Below are positions 8,689 through 16,765 of a stretch of DNA of 24,233 nt, piece after piece. The stretch lies in assembly GCA_002278985.1 (NCBI GenBank), contig NCJP01000018.1, positions 1 through 24,233 of the forward strand. Reading direction: 5' to 3'. Source of the stretch: Erythrobacter sp. 34-65-8. Lineage in GTDB: Bacteria; Pseudomonadota; Alphaproteobacteria; Sphingomonadales; Sphingomonadaceae. The first letter of the stretch is position 1. The number at the start of each line of letters is the position of its first letter. The position numbers and the translations under genes are program-made. The notes under the pieces were generated by a model that worked only from the letters and a program-made list of their open reading frames with translations, was not told where the DNA came from and searched no databases.

Positions 8689-10209
8689 CTATTCGAAGTC
8701 CGAATAATCGCGCCGCTCGGGCGAGCTGAACTTGGTGAACTCGCTCTGGAAGTGCAGCGGGACGTTGCCGGTCGACCCGTGCCGCTGCTTGGCGATGATC
8801 AGGGTTGCCTTGCCCACCAGCTCCAGGTGGTGCTGCTCCCACGCGTCATACTTCTCGCGCACTTCGGGCGAGCTGGTCGCGTCGGGCGTGTCGGGCTTGA
8901 GCGAGTTGTGGTAATACTCGGCCCGGAAAATGAACCAGACCATGTCGGCGTCCTGCTCGATCGAGCCCGATTCGCGCAGGTCCGACAGCTGGGGCCGCTT
9001 GTCTTCGCGGCTTTCGACCGCACGGCTGAGCTGTGACAGCGCAATCACCGGCACGTGCAGTTCCTTGGCCAGCGTTTTGAGGCCGCGGCTGATCTCGGAA
9101 ATCTCGTTGACCCGGTTGTCGTTGGCCCGGCCCGAACCCTGCAGCAGCTGCAGGTAATCGACCACCACCATGCCGATATCGTGCCGCCGCTTGAGCCGCC
9201 GGGCCCGGGCGCGCAGGCCGGCAATCGTCAGGGCCGGCGTATCGTCGATGTAGAGCGGCAGCTCGGCCAGTTCCTGGCTGACGAAGGAGAGCTTCTGGAA
9301 ACGCGCCCTGTCAATATCGCCCGACCGCAGCGCTTCGCTGGAGATCTCCGCCTGCTCCGACAGGATACGGGTGGCGAGCTGGTCCGCGCTCATTTCCAGG
9401 CTGAAGAACGCCACCGCCGCACCGGGCGAATTCTCGATTCCCGCCCGCCGGTCATGCATCAGGCGGGCCGCGGCGTTGAAGGCGATGTTGGTGGCGAGCG
9501 AGGTCTTGCCCATCCCGGGGCGCCCCGCCAGGATGATCAGGTCAGAATTGTGCAGGCCCGAGGTTTTCTCGTTGATCGCATCCAGACCGGTGGTCTTGCC
9601 CGAAAACCGGCCGCCGGAATTGAGCGCCGCCTCGACCAGCTTCAAGGCCCCGAAGGACGCGTCCTTGAAGCTTTGCGCTTCGCTGCTGGTCGTGGCGCCT
9701 TCGGCCACCCGGTAGAGTTCGGCCTCGGCCTGTTCGATCCGCTCCTTGGGCGAGACCTCCTGCGAGGTATCGAGCGCACCCTCTACCAGGTCGCGGCCCA
9801 CAGTGATCAGCTGGCGCAGCAAGGCAAGGTCGTAGATCTGCTGGGCCAGTTCGCGCGGGGCGAGGAGGCCGTGGCCATCCGCCGTCAACCGGGCGAGATA
9901 GGTAATGCCGCCCAGCTCGCGCATGGTCTCGTCGCTGTCGAAATAGGGCTTGAGCGTAACCGGGGTGACCACGGCATTGCGGTCAATCAGGGTCAGGACC
10001 CGCTCATAGATCCGCTGGTGCAGGGGTTCGAAAAAATGATCCGGGCGCAACGCGATCGGCAGTTCCTCGATCACCGAATTGTCGATCAGGACCGCACCGA
10101 GAAAAGCCGCCTCGGCCTCGATATTGGCCGGCAGGCTGCGGCCGGGCGCCACGGAGCTGACCGGCTTGAGGCCTGATTCGGTGCGGATCATGAGGTCATT
10201 GTCGGCCAT
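8689..10209 (-). CDS. dnaB: Replicative DNA helicase DnaB
   Basis: DnaB is the hexameric 5'-3' helicase that unwinds DNA at the replication fork. The protein (506 residues) shows the N-terminal domain (LPANIEAEAAFLGAVLID at about 26-43) and the RecA-like C-terminal domain with Walker A GRPGMGKT (229-236), FFSLEMS (268-274), Walker B MVVVDYLQLL (347-356), LSQLSRAVE (391-399) and the arginine-finger region IAKQRHGSTG (472-481). No intein or insertion is present. The ATG at 10209 (MADNDLMIRTE) is used because the open frame upstream of it is not family-like. It is divergent from the UPF0262 gene, with 137 bp between. Confidence 0.97.
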   Translation of the reverse strand: MADNDLMIRTESGLKPVSSVAPGRSLPANIEAEAAFLGAVLIDNSVIEELPIALRPDHFFEPLHQRIYERVLTLIDRNAVVTPVTLKPYFDSDETMRELGGITYLARLTADGHGLLAPRELAQQIYDLALLRQLITVGRDLVEGALDTSQEVSPKERIEQAEAELYRVAEGATTSSEAQSFKDASFGALKLVEAALNSGGRFSGKTTGLDAINEKTSGLHNSDLIILAGRPGMGKTSLATNIAFNAAARLMHDRRAGIENSPGAAVAFFSLEMSADQLATRILSEQAEISSEALRSGDIDRARFQKLSFVSQELAELPLYIDDTPALTIAGLRARARRLKRRHDIGMVVVDYLQLLQGSGRANDNRVNEISEISRGLKTLAKELHVPVIALSQLSRAVESREDKRPQLSDLRESGSIEQDADMVWFIFRAEYYHNSLKPDTPDATSSPEVREKYDAWEQHHLELVGKATLIIAKQRHGSTGNVPLHFQSEFTKFSSPERRDYSDFE

Positions 10210-10346
10210 GGGCAGCCTTGTGGGCGCAGCAAACGCGCATCGCAAGGTCCCCCCGGTGCATGATTGCCGCAGGACACTTGTGGATATCGGGGATGACCAT
10301 CGAAACACTTGCCCCGCCCCCTGCGCTTCTGCGAAAGGCAGGTGGC

Positions 10347-10841
10347 ATGACCGCTCCGCTCTCCTCCTGGCGCATCAGCCACATCGCGCTCGACGAGGAT
10401 ACGATCCTGTGGCGCAATGCCGATGTCGAGCAGGAGCGTCGCGTGGCGATCTTCGACCTGATCGAGGAAAACACCTTCAAGCCGTGCCGCGCTGCCGAAG
10501 CGGGCCACAATGGCCCCTACCGGTTGCGGCTGGCCGTGCAGGACGGACGGCTGGCGCTCGATATCCGCGACGAGGCTGACAATCCGCTCGAGATGCTCCT
10601 GCTCGGCCTCGCCCGGTTCCGCCGCCCGATCCGCGAATATTTTGCCATCTGCGACAGTTATTACCAGGCGATCCGCAAGGCCACCCCGGCCGAGATCGAA
10701 ACGATCGACATGGCCCGCCGCGGCATTCACAACGAAGCGGCCGAGCTCCTGCTCGAGCGGCTGGAGGGCAAGGTCGAGACCGATTTTGCCACGGCGCGGC
10801 GGTTGTTCACGCTGATCTGCGTGCTGCACATCAAGGGTTGA
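10347..10841 (+). CDS. UPF0262 family protein
   Basis: This 164-residue protein matches the UPF0262 family, a small uncharacterised group restricted largely to alphaproteobacteria. Recognisable parts are the start (ISHIALDEDTILWRNADVEQER), a segment ending in RFRRPIREYFAICDSYYQAI, and a C-terminal region (MARRGIHNEAAELLLERL) ending in the LFTLICVLHIKG type. It is probably cytoplasmic, with no signal or membrane segment. The ATG at 10347 has AAAGG and AGGTGG before it and gives the normal family length. In many alphaproteobacteria UPF0262 sits near replication or translation genes; here it is divergent from dnaB and heads a plus-strand run. Function is unknown. Confidence 0.85.
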   Translation: MTAPLSSWRISHIALDEDTILWRNADVEQERRVAIFDLIEENTFKPCRAAEAGHNGPYRLRLAVQDGRLALDIRDEADNPLEMLLLGLARFRRPIREYFAICDSYYQAIRKATPAEIETIDMARRGIHNEAAELLLERLEGKVETDFATARRLFTLICVLHIKG

Positions 10842-10877
10842 CGGAAGGGCGGGCAAAGCAGCCCGGGCGGGAATTTC

Positions 10878-11579
10878 ATGGGTCGCAAACGCAAGGGATC
10901 AGGCTGGGGCGCGCGTGCGCTGGCGCTGCTGGTTCTGCTGGCACTGGCCGGCGGTGCCTGGCTGTGGTGGCACGTAACCCACTGGACCCCGGCCGAGGCC
11001 GCATTTCCGGACCAGGGCATTCTGGTGGGCGAGGGCGAAGGCGCGGTCAGCTTCCGCACGGCGGCCGCGCTGGGGGCGGGTTTTGCCTACCTCGAGGCGA
11101 GCGACGGCGCGGCAGGGCAGGATCGCCGGTTCGCCCGCAATCTGGCCGCAGCGCGCGAAGCCGGGCTCCAGGTCGGGGCGGTCCACCGGTTCGACCCTTG
11201 CGCGATGGCCGGTGGGCAGTCGGCCAACTTCGTCACCCTGGTGCCGCGCGGGACCGGGATGCTGCCACCCGCGATCGCACTGGAACGCACGGTGGATGCC
11301 TGTGGCGGCGAAGTGCCCGATGCAGCAGTGGCAAGCGAGCTGATGACCCTCATCAACCAGATCGAAATGCACGCGGGCAAGCCGGTGATCCTGATGCTGG
11401 GCAAGGACTTCGAGCAGCGGCACCCGATTGCCGCCCGGATCGAGCGCAACCTGTGGGTCACCGGGACCCGGTTCGAACCGACCTACAGCAAGCGCCCGTG
11501 GCTGTTGTGGACCGCCAACGAGGCGCTCGAAAGCGCAGCCGGTGAAGAGCCGGTTCGCTGGGTTGTCGCGCGGCCCTAG
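10878..11579 (+). CDS. GH25 (lysozyme)-like protein with altered active site
   Basis: The 233-residue protein has an N-terminal anchor or signal (about 12-32, ALALLVLLALAGGAWLWW) and then a glycoside hydrolase family 25-like barrel. FRTAAALGAGFAYLEASDG (about 56-74) corresponds to the family IKATEG region and EAGLQVGAVHRFDPC to the strand that usually reads AGIPVGAYHF. The segment LPPAIALE lines up with the LPPVLDVE motif that normally carries the catalytic Asp-x-Glu; here the aspartate is alanine while the glutamate remains. Canonical lytic activity is therefore doubtful, although the fold may still bind peptidoglycan. It starts 36 bp after the UPF0262 gene and ends 17 bp before the cytidine deaminase start, suggesting one operon. 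Confidence 0.7.
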   Translation: MGRKRKGSGWGARALALLVLLALAGGAWLWWHVTHWTPAEAAFPDQGILVGEGEGAVSFRTAAALGAGFAYLEASDGAAGQDRRFARNLAAAREAGLQVGAVHRFDPCAMAGGQSANFVTLVPRGTGMLPPAIALERTVDACGGEVPDAAVASELMTLINQIEMHAGKPVILMLGKDFEQRHPIAARIERNLWVTGTRFEPTYSKRPWLLWTANEALESAAGEEPVRWVVARP

Positions 11580-11596
11580 GAATGAAGGACGTAGCC

Positions 11597-12031
11597 ATGA
11601 GCGCCATTGAACTGCCTGAATCAGAAATGCCCGATGCCGAACTTGTCCAGGCTGCCCGCGCGGCCGCCGAACAATCCTATTCGCCCTATTCCCGCTTCGC
11701 CGTCGGCGCGGCGCTGCGCTTTGCCGATGGCAGCGTGGTGACCGGGACCAATATCGAAAACGCCAGCTATGGCCTGGCACTGTGCGCCGAAACCGTGGCC
11801 GTGGCCAAGGCCATGGCAGAGGGGGTGCGCGGCGGGCTGGAAGCGGTCGCGGTGGTGGGCCCGGCAGCGGATCCGATCACCCCGTGCGGGCGATGCCGCC
11901 AGGTGCTCAACGAACTGGCGCAGCTCGGCGGGACCGACCCGGTCGTGCTGTGCGTCGGCGCCGAGGAGGTCCGCAGCATTCCCCTGTCAGTGCTGCTCCC
12001 CCACGCTTTCGGTCCGGCAAGCCTGGGCTGA
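11597..12031 (+). CDS. cdd: Cytidine deaminase
   Basis: Cytidine deaminase hydrolyses cytidine and deoxycytidine to uridine forms in pyrimidine salvage. The 144-residue protein is the usual length for the homotetrameric type. It has the zinc site C63-A-E65 (CAETVAV) and P96-C97-x2-C100 (PCGRCRQVL), and the substrate-binding segment SRFAVGAAL...GTNIENASYG. The ATG at 11597 is preferred over that at 11582 because AAGGA lies 7 bp before it and the earlier ATG starts only 2 bp after the previous stop. It is followed 20 bp later by a DUF2867 gene. Confidence 0.95.
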   Translation: MSAIELPESEMPDAELVQAARAAAEQSYSPYSRFAVGAALRFADGSVVTGTNIENASYGLALCAETVAVAKAMAEGVRGGLEAVAVVGPAADPITPCGRCRQVLNELAQLGGTDPVVLCVGAEEVRSIPLSVLLPHAFGPASLG

Positions 12032-12051
12032 GCCGAACGAAAGAGCGCGCC

Positions 12052-12519
12052 GTGATCAGAACGCTGGGGCCGGTCGCCACGCTGGACTATCATGACAGCC
12101 AGTCGGTGACACTGGCCCGTCCACTCGCGCCGCTGCAGGCGTGGAACATGATCATGGCAAGCCCTCAGCCCTTGCTCGGGGCCGCCTTCCGCATCCGCGA
12201 TGCGATTTCCGCCCGCTTCGGCGTGAAACGGATTGGTGGCTTCAGCGGACAGCGGGTGAGCGAGGTTTCTGCAGGAGACTATCTCGACTTCTTCCTGGTT
12301 GAGGAAACCACGCCCGAGCGGCTGGTCCTGACCGAGCGGGACCGGCACCTTGACGTGATGACGTGCGTTTCCTGCGCCGGACCGGTCCTGACAATCACGT
12401 CTTCGGTCATCACCCACAACCGGTTCGGTCGTGCCTACATGGTCCCGGTGGGGCTTGCGCACCGCCTGATCGTGCGAAACATGCTCGCCCGGTTGCGCCG
12501 ATCGGTGATGACGCAGTGA
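12052..12519 (+). CDS. DUF2867 family protein
   Basis: The product is 155 residues. It matches DUF2867, a family of uncharacterised proteins with conserved FRIRDA, FLVEE...DDRHLD-like and THNRFGRAYM-VPVGLAHRLIVRNML segments, all seen here (for example ITHNRFGRAYM at about 124-134). No signal peptide or membrane helix is evident. The start is GTG at 12052, following GAAAGAG; no ATG gives a full domain. It lies 20 bp after cdd in the same direction, so the two are likely cotranscribed, although no functional link is known. The next gene on the right is convergent, 25 bp away. Confidence 0.75.
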   Translation: MIRTLGPVATLDYHDSQSVTLARPLAPLQAWNMIMASPQPLLGAAFRIRDAISARFGVKRIGGFSGQRVSEVSAGDYLDFFLVEETTPERLVLTERDRHLDVMTCVSCAGPVLTITSSVITHNRFGRAYMVPVGLAHRLIVRNMLARLRRSVMTQ

Positions 12520-12544
12520 GGTGCGGGACATGGTGCGGAGCGGA

Positions 12545-13620
12545 TCAGCCCTCCAGCCATTCAAGCAGCGCGCCCATGCAATCAGCACCCAGCTGGCGGC
12601 ACCGTTCCGGGCTCCAGTTCTGCGCCGCATCGGGGGCGTCGTCATGGTCCTTGTACGGCATTTCGAGGGTCATGGCGCAGGCACCAAACCGGTGCGCAAC
12701 CTGGGTTGTGCACATGGTCATGTTGGCCTTGCCCGGGGCAGAGACCGGATAGCCCCGCTTCTGCTGAAAGTCAGGCGTGCGCCGCGCGAGGATCGCCCGA
12801 TAGCGGGTGAAACGGCCAAGATGCTCTTCGGCCAAGTCCGGAATGCCTTCGTAACCGGCCAGGAAGCAGGCCGGGATCGCTTCATCGCCATGCACGTCCA
12901 TCGCGAAATCCACCCCGGTTGCATCCATCGCATTGCGGATCGCGAGCACTTCGGGTGACTTGTCCGCGCTGGGGCTTTCCCATTCACGGTTGAGGTTCAC
13001 CCCCACCGCATTGGTGCGCAAGTGGCCGCGGCGCGAACCATCGGGGTTGCAGTTGGGCACGACATGGAACGTGCAGCGGCGGCGCAGTTCGCGCGCCACC
13101 GCGCTTGCCGGGTCGGTCATCAGGTCAAGCATCCCCTCCATCCACCATTCGGCCTGCGTTTCGCCGGGATGCTGACGGGCGGTCAGCCACACGACTGTCT
13201 CGCCTTCGCCGAAGCTCAGGCAGTCGATCGGCTGGCCGTCCAGCGTGGTGCCGAGATGGCGGTAATGCACGCCACGAAATAGGCGAACCAGGCAAGGTCA
13301 GACTGCGGGGTGTAGTGTATCGTCAGCGTGCCGCCATCCTCGGCAGGATCGTAGCTCGTGGGGGCGGCAGCCCAGTATTCCCGGTCTTCCGAGACGCGGG
13401 CGTTGTACCCGGGCCAGCCAAGCGGATAGGCCGATCCTTCAAGGCCGGTGATCTTGAGCGTCAGCGCCTGCCCCGCCGCGCCACTGGCGCGGAAATGGAA
13501 CCACTGGCGGAATTCGGACATGGTGTCGGCCCGGACAGCCAGGCGGGCCGTCGTCCCGTCGAGCGAGAGAACTTCGATATTGCCGCTGTCGAACTGGCCG
13601 TCGATCTGGATCTGGGTCAC
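12545..13620 (-). pseudogene. M14-family zinc carboxypeptidase (cytosolic CCP-like), frameshifted
   Basis: Two minus-strand frames together make one M14 carboxypeptidase of the bacterial cytosolic carboxypeptidase type. The N-terminal beta-domain is read from GTG 13620 ([18 protein letters not shown]) to ...LAWFAYF at about 13276. The catalytic domain is in another frame from about 13270 to 12545 and keeps its motifs: HPGE (zinc ligands H34 and E37 counted from GTG 13270), NLNREW, DVHGDE (third ligand H127) and LEMPYK (catalytic E203). Relatives have about 20 residues between WFAYF and the YRHLG-like strand (APYS.ERH... type). These are missing here, so a small deletion shifted the frame. The GTG at 13620 overlaps the upstream lipoprotein stop by 4 bases (GTGA), implying coupling. 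Either the gene is inactive, or the catalytic domain is made alone from GTG 13270, or the deletion is a sequencing or assembly error. Confidence 0.75.
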
Positions 13621-14234
13621 TGTGTCACTTTCACTTCTACGGTTTCGCCGTTCGCACCGGGAAAGTCCCGCAGCAAGGCACTGGCCATTGCATCGGCGTT
13701 GGCCTGACTGGCAGCAAGCGGTGAATCGGGGCTTACCGAAAATTGCGCGCGGCCTTCCCAATATGTCGTACCGGTTGCCTTGTCACGGATCATCACCCCC
13801 AGCCGGGTGACAAGCTGTTCACGCTTGCCGCCGCCGCCAAGGTTGATGCCCAGACCAAGACCCAGTCCCGAGCCCCAGCTGCCGGTCGACCCGCCCACCC
13901 CCACGCTCACCGGGCCGCGGCGTGTACTTTCGCCCGCCGAGGTGAATTGCTCGATCCGCAGCTGCGCCACCTGCTCGGCGGCCTCGCGCGGCGTTTCGCG
14001 ATACCCGAGTCGTGCCAGCTCCCGTGCGATTGCGGCCTTGTAGGGTGCAAGCGCCAGCGCTTCCCCGTCCTGCCCGGGCGCGCTCTCGACGAAAACCGTC
14101 CCCTGCCCGAGGCGGGCGGATGCGTCTGGGGCCACGAAGCGGGTGACTTCGACCGGGCCGGCAACGGGCGTCGTGGCGCAGCCCGATGCTGTCAATGCGG
14201 CTATGGCGAGCGCCGAAAGCGGGAACATTTTCAT
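13617..14234 (-). CDS. DUF4136 putative lipoprotein
   Basis: The 205-residue protein starts [22 protein letters not shown], a short lipoprotein-type signal with the acceptor cysteine at 19. The -3 residue of the lipobox is alanine rather than the usual leucine. The rest fits DUF4136: [16 protein letters not shown] near 65-80, a glycine-rich loop ([21 protein letters not shown], about 115-135) and a [10 protein letters not shown] strand before the end. It is probably exported and anchored in the outer membrane; function unknown. The ATG at 14234 has AAGGAG 8 bp upstream. Its stop overlaps the GTG start of the carboxypeptidase gene, indicating one operon. It is divergent from galE. Confidence 0.8.
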   Translation of the reverse strand: MKMFPLSALAIAALTASGCATTPVAGPVEVTRFVAPDASARLGQGTVFVESAPGQDGEALALAPYKAAIARELARLGYRETPREAAEQVAQLRIEQFTSAGESTRRGPVSVGVGGSTGSWGSGLGLGLGINLGGGGKREQLVTRLGVMIRDKATGTTYWEGRAQFSVSPDSPLAASQANADAMASALLRDFPGANGETVEVKVTQ

Positions 14235-14344
14235 GGTGCGACTCCTTCTGGATGAGTCTAGGCGCATCCCGCGAGGTGTGCCTGCGATGGGCCAGCAATG
14301 CGGAAGCAATCTTCTGCAAACGACTTCGACGTAAAGGGTATCCC

Positions 14345-15358
14345 ATGAACGCACTCTCTCGCCCTTCCGTCCTCGTTACCGGCGGTGCCGGATATATCGG
14401 CAGCCATGCCGTGCTGGCCTTGCGCGATGCGGGCTGGCCGGTGGCGGTGATCGACAATCTCGTGACCGGATTCCGCTTCGCCGTGCCTGACGGGGTGCCG
14501 TTCTACGAGGGCGATATCGAGGACGCCGGCCTGCTGGCCCGGATCTTTGCCGAGCAGGGAACAGGCGCGATCATGCATTTTGCAGGGTCGGTGGTGGTGC
14601 CGGAATCGGTGTCCGATCCGCTCAAGTACTATCACAACAACACCGCCAAGACCCGGGCGCTGATCGCGGCGACGGTCGCGGCGGGGGTGCCGCATTTCAT
14701 CTTCAGTTCGACCGCAGCCACCTATGGCGTGCCTGACACGCCCAGCGTGACCGAGCAGACCCCGCAGGTGCCGATCAATCCCTATGGCTGGTCCAAGCTG
14801 ATGACCGAGCAGATGCTGGCCGATGTGTCCCTGGCCCATCCGATGAACTACGGGGCCCTGCGCTATTTCAATGTGGCTGGTGCCGATCCCCAAGGGCGGA
14901 CCGGGCAATCGACCGCAGGTGCGACCCACCTGATCAAGGTCGCGGTGGAAGCAGCACTCGGCAAGCGTGACCATGTGGCCGTGTTCGGAACTGACTACGA
15001 CACGCCCGACGGAACCGGGGTGCGCGATTACATCCATGTCTCCGACCTGGCCGATGCGCACGTCCTGGCGCTCGAGGCGCTGATGGCCGAGCCAGCACGG
15101 TCGCTGCGGATGAACTGCGGCTATGGGCGCGGGTTCTCGGTGCTGGAGGTGCTCGATGCGGTCGGGCGCGTTTCAGGAAAGCGAATCGAACGGCGGATGG
15201 AACCGCGCCGGGCGGGCGATCCGGGCACGCTGGTATCCGATCCGGCGCTGCTGCGCGCCACCCTGCCCTGGCAGCCGCGCCACGCTGATCTCGATACGAT
15301 CGTCAGCCATGCCCTGGCATGGGAGGAACGCCTGTCTGCCATCCGCGCAGACGGTTGA
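14345..15358 (+). CDS. galE: UDP-glucose 4-epimerase
   Basis: GalE interconverts UDP-glucose and UDP-galactose, supplying sugars for surface polysaccharides. The 337-residue protein is an extended short-chain dehydrogenase with the NAD-binding GGAGYIGSH (13-21), the D-N-L loop (VIDNLVTG), the catalytic SST (121-123) and Y147-x3-K151 (NPYGWSK), and further family blocks RYFNVAGADP and GTGVRDYIHVSDLADAH. Length and motifs fit GalE well. The start at 14345 is preceded by AAAGGG. It stands alone: the upstream gene is divergent, and downstream lies rpmJ behind a stem-loop. No other polysaccharide genes are in the window. Confidence 0.93.
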   Translation: MNALSRPSVLVTGGAGYIGSHAVLALRDAGWPVAVIDNLVTGFRFAVPDGVPFYEGDIEDAGLLARIFAEQGTGAIMHFAGSVVVPESVSDPLKYYHNNTAKTRALIAATVAAGVPHFIFSSTAATYGVPDTPSVTEQTPQVPINPYGWSKLMTEQMLADVSLAHPMNYGALRYFNVAGADPQGRTGQSTAGATHLIKVAVEAALGKRDHVAVFGTDYDTPDGTGVRDYIHVSDLADAHVLALEALMAEPARSLRMNCGYGRGFSVLEVLDAVGRVSGKRIERRMEPRRAGDPGTLVSDPALLRATLPWQPRHADLDTIVSHALAWEERLSAIRADG

Positions 15359-15398
15359 CTCAGCGGCGATCACCCCCTAGTGGCGCGGGCTGATCGTA

Positions 15399-15425
15399 CG
15401 GCATCGGAAGCGTGTTCCGGTGCCG
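15399..15425 (+). promoter_or_regulatory. Stem-loop between galE and rpmJ (leader or terminator)
   Basis: CGGCATCGGAA (15399-15409) pairs with TTCCGGTGCCG (15415-15425) through 11 bp with one G-T pair and a 5-nt loop, followed by GATTTGTTT. It starts 41 bp after galE and ends 22 bp before the rpmJ ATG. It may be a weak galE terminator or part of the rpmJ leader; the T-run is imperfect. Confidence 0.45.
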
Positions 15426-15447
15426 GATTTGTTTCCGGGATAGACCA

Positions 15448-15573
15448 ATGAAAATCCGTAACAGCCTCAAGTCGCTGAAAGACCGCCACCGGGATTGCCG
15501 CGTGATCCGCCGCCGTGGCCGGACTTACGTGATCAACAAGACCAACCGCCGCTTCAAGGCCCGCCAGGGCTGA
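15448..15573 (+). CDS. rpmJ: 50S ribosomal protein L36
   Basis: The 41-residue protein ([20 protein letters not shown] then [20 protein letters not shown] and G) is a ribosomal protein L36. It has one cysteine only, so it is the longer zinc-free (C-minus) type rather than the 37-38-residue zinc-binding type. L36 completes the large subunit near the peptidyl-transferase side. It sits alone between galE and a HAD hydrolase, with a stem-loop on each side, not in the spc operon where the zinc type often lies. No strong Shine-Dalgarno sequence precedes the ATG at 15448. Confidence 0.93.
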   Translation: MKIRNSLKSLKDRHRDCRVIRRRGRTYVINKTNRRFKARQG

Positions 15574-15610
15574 TCCAGCCCGATTGGCCCGGTTTTGCCG
15601 GGCAGACAAC

Positions 15611-15643
15611 CGGCCTGCCTCCCCAGCGGAGTGCGGGCCGTTT
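15611..15643 (+). terminator. Probable terminator after rpmJ
   Basis: CGGCCTGC (15611-15618) pairs with GCGGGCCG (15633-15640), and CTCC (15619-15622) with GGAG (15628-15631), leaving a one-base bulge and a 5-nt loop; TTT follows. It ends 17 bp before the next start codon. The short T-run makes it a weaker call than the terminator after ftsH. Confidence 0.55.
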
Positions 15644-15660
15644 GCGTAGGGGGCAGTCCC

Positions 15661-16287
15661 GTGCAGCCAGTTGATGTGCCCGTAGAGGCTGTCGTGTTCG
15701 ATGTCGGGCGGGTGCTCTATCAGTGGCAGCTGCGGACACTGTTCGAGAAGCTGATCCACGATCCGGCAGAGCTTGACTGGTTTCTGGCCCACGTGGTGAC
15801 CGAGGAATGGCATTTCCAGCATGATGCCGGGCGCCCGCTGGCCGAGATGGTCCCCGAACGGCAGGCCGCATTTCCCGGCCACGCGCACCTGATTGCCGCC
15901 TATGCCCAGCGGTTCAACGAGACGATCCCGGGGCCAGTGCCCGGCAGCCTTGAACTGGTGGGCCTGCTCGCGGCGGCGCAGGTGCCGCTATACGCCATCA
16001 CCAATTTCGGGGCGGAGTTGTGGGCCATGTTCCGCCCGACAGCCCCGGTGTTTGACCATTTCCGCGATATCGTCGTGTCCGGTGAAGAAAAGCTCGCCAA
16101 GCCCGACCCGGCGATCTTCCGGCTGGCCGAGCGCCGTTTCGGTCATTCCCCCGGGGCCATGCTGTTCATCGACGACAATGGTGCCAACATCGCGGCTGCC
16201 GCGGCGCTTGGTTGGCAGGTTCATCACTTTTCCGAAGCCGCTGCGCTTCAGCGGGACCTTGCCGGGCGAGGCCTGATCGCCGGATAA
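15661..16287 (+). CDS. HAD-superfamily hydrolase
   Basis: This 208-residue protein is a haloacid dehalogenase-type phosphatase of subfamily IA. Motif I is FDVGRVL (D14-V-G), where the usual second aspartate is glycine, as in the YihX and epoxide hydrolase N-terminal subgroup. Motif II is ITNFG, motif III the lysine in EKLAKPDP, and motif IV FIDDNGANI with two acidic residues. Substrate is unknown; small sugar phosphates are common for relatives. The start is GTG at 15661, with GGGGG about 7 bp upstream; a second GTG at 15673 is possible. Its TAA stop lies inside the A-run of the terminator that serves the gene on the other strand. Confidence 0.82.
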   Translation: MQPVDVPVEAVVFDVGRVLYQWQLRTLFEKLIHDPAELDWFLAHVVTEEWHFQHDAGRPLAEMVPERQAAFPGHAHLIAAYAQRFNETIPGPVPGSLELVGLLAAAQVPLYAITNFGAELWAMFRPTAPVFDHFRDIVVSGEEKLAKPDPAIFRLAERRFGHSPGAMLFIDDNGANIAAAAALGWQVHHFSEAAALQRDLAGRGLIAG

Positions 16288-16320
16288 AAAACGGCCCCCG
16301 GAGCGGTGCTCCAGGAGCCG
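16286..16320 (-). terminator. Rho-independent terminator for the CC_3452-like gene
   Basis: On the minus strand CGGCTCCTGGAGC pairs with GCTCCGGGGGCCG through 13 bp including G-T pairs, with an ACC loop, followed by six T. It lies 42 bp after the gene at 16362. The T-run overlaps the TAA stop of the HAD gene on the plus strand. Confidence 0.85.
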
Positions 16321-16361
16321 AGTGCCACCCGTGATGGAGAGGACGGGGGTTATTCGGATAA

Positions 16362-16703
16362 TCAGCCGTTGCACTTGGCCAGCTTGTCTTCAGCCAGAGC
16401 TTCGCCCTTGGCCGAGAAGCTGGCGATGGTGCCGACTTCGCGCGACAGCTTGCGGCACATGGTGGCCGGAGCAGAGGTGCCGCGCGGGGCAACGCAGCTG
16501 GTGCCTTCGCAGCGCCACACCACGCCGCCGCCGATGACGCGGGCATCCTTGGCGGGGGCGGCCAGTTCGGCGCTGTAATAGGCGCCGGCCGACTGGGCCA
16601 TGGCAGGAGTGGGGGTGAGCGTCGCGCCGAAGGTCAGGGCGGTGTAGAGTACGGCAGCGCCGAAAGCGGCCGAAGTACGGAAACGGGGGAGGGAGAGGGT
16701 CAT
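16362..16703 (-). CDS. Small secreted protein, CC_3452-like
   Basis: The 113-residue protein has a signal peptide ending in TPAMA (predicted cut before Q37) and a mature part of about 77 residues beginning QSAGAYYSAELAAP. The mature part has four cysteines: VVWRCEGTSC, TMCRKL and AKC near the end, with VAPRGTSAP between. This looks like a family of small exported proteins found in sphingomonads and Caulobacter (CC_3452 type), probably stabilised by two disulphides in the periplasm. Function is unknown. The ATG at 16703 has no strong ribosome site but gives the clear signal peptide. It is divergent from the HxlR regulator across a dyad-rich region and has its own terminator. Confidence 0.7.
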   Translation of the reverse strand: MTLSLPRFRTSAAFGAAVLYTALTFGATLTPTPAMAQSAGAYYSAELAAPAKDARVIGGGVVWRCEGTSCVAPRGTSAPATMCRKLSREVGTIASFSAKGEALAEDKLAKCNG

Positions 16704-16765
16704 GAGTCGCTTTCCTGTGACAGGTCATTTGGGGGCTTGGCCAGCTCCCATTCAGGTTTCGAATG

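Noticed and set aside
9055..10176. Plus-strand open frame of 373 codons opposite dnaB
   Set aside because: Antisense shadow of dnaB with a Q/R/G-rich, non-domain-like translation.
13216..13761. Independent 181-residue protein read on the minus strand
   Set aside because: Its first 47 codons are antisense-frame shadow of the DUF4136 gene, and the rest is the N-terminal domain of the broken carboxypeptidase, beginning at GTG 13620.
15587..15603. Terminator from GCCCGG-TTTTG-CCGGGC after rpmJ
   Set aside because: The stem is only 6 bp and no T-run follows; the hairpin at 15611-15643 is a better candidate.
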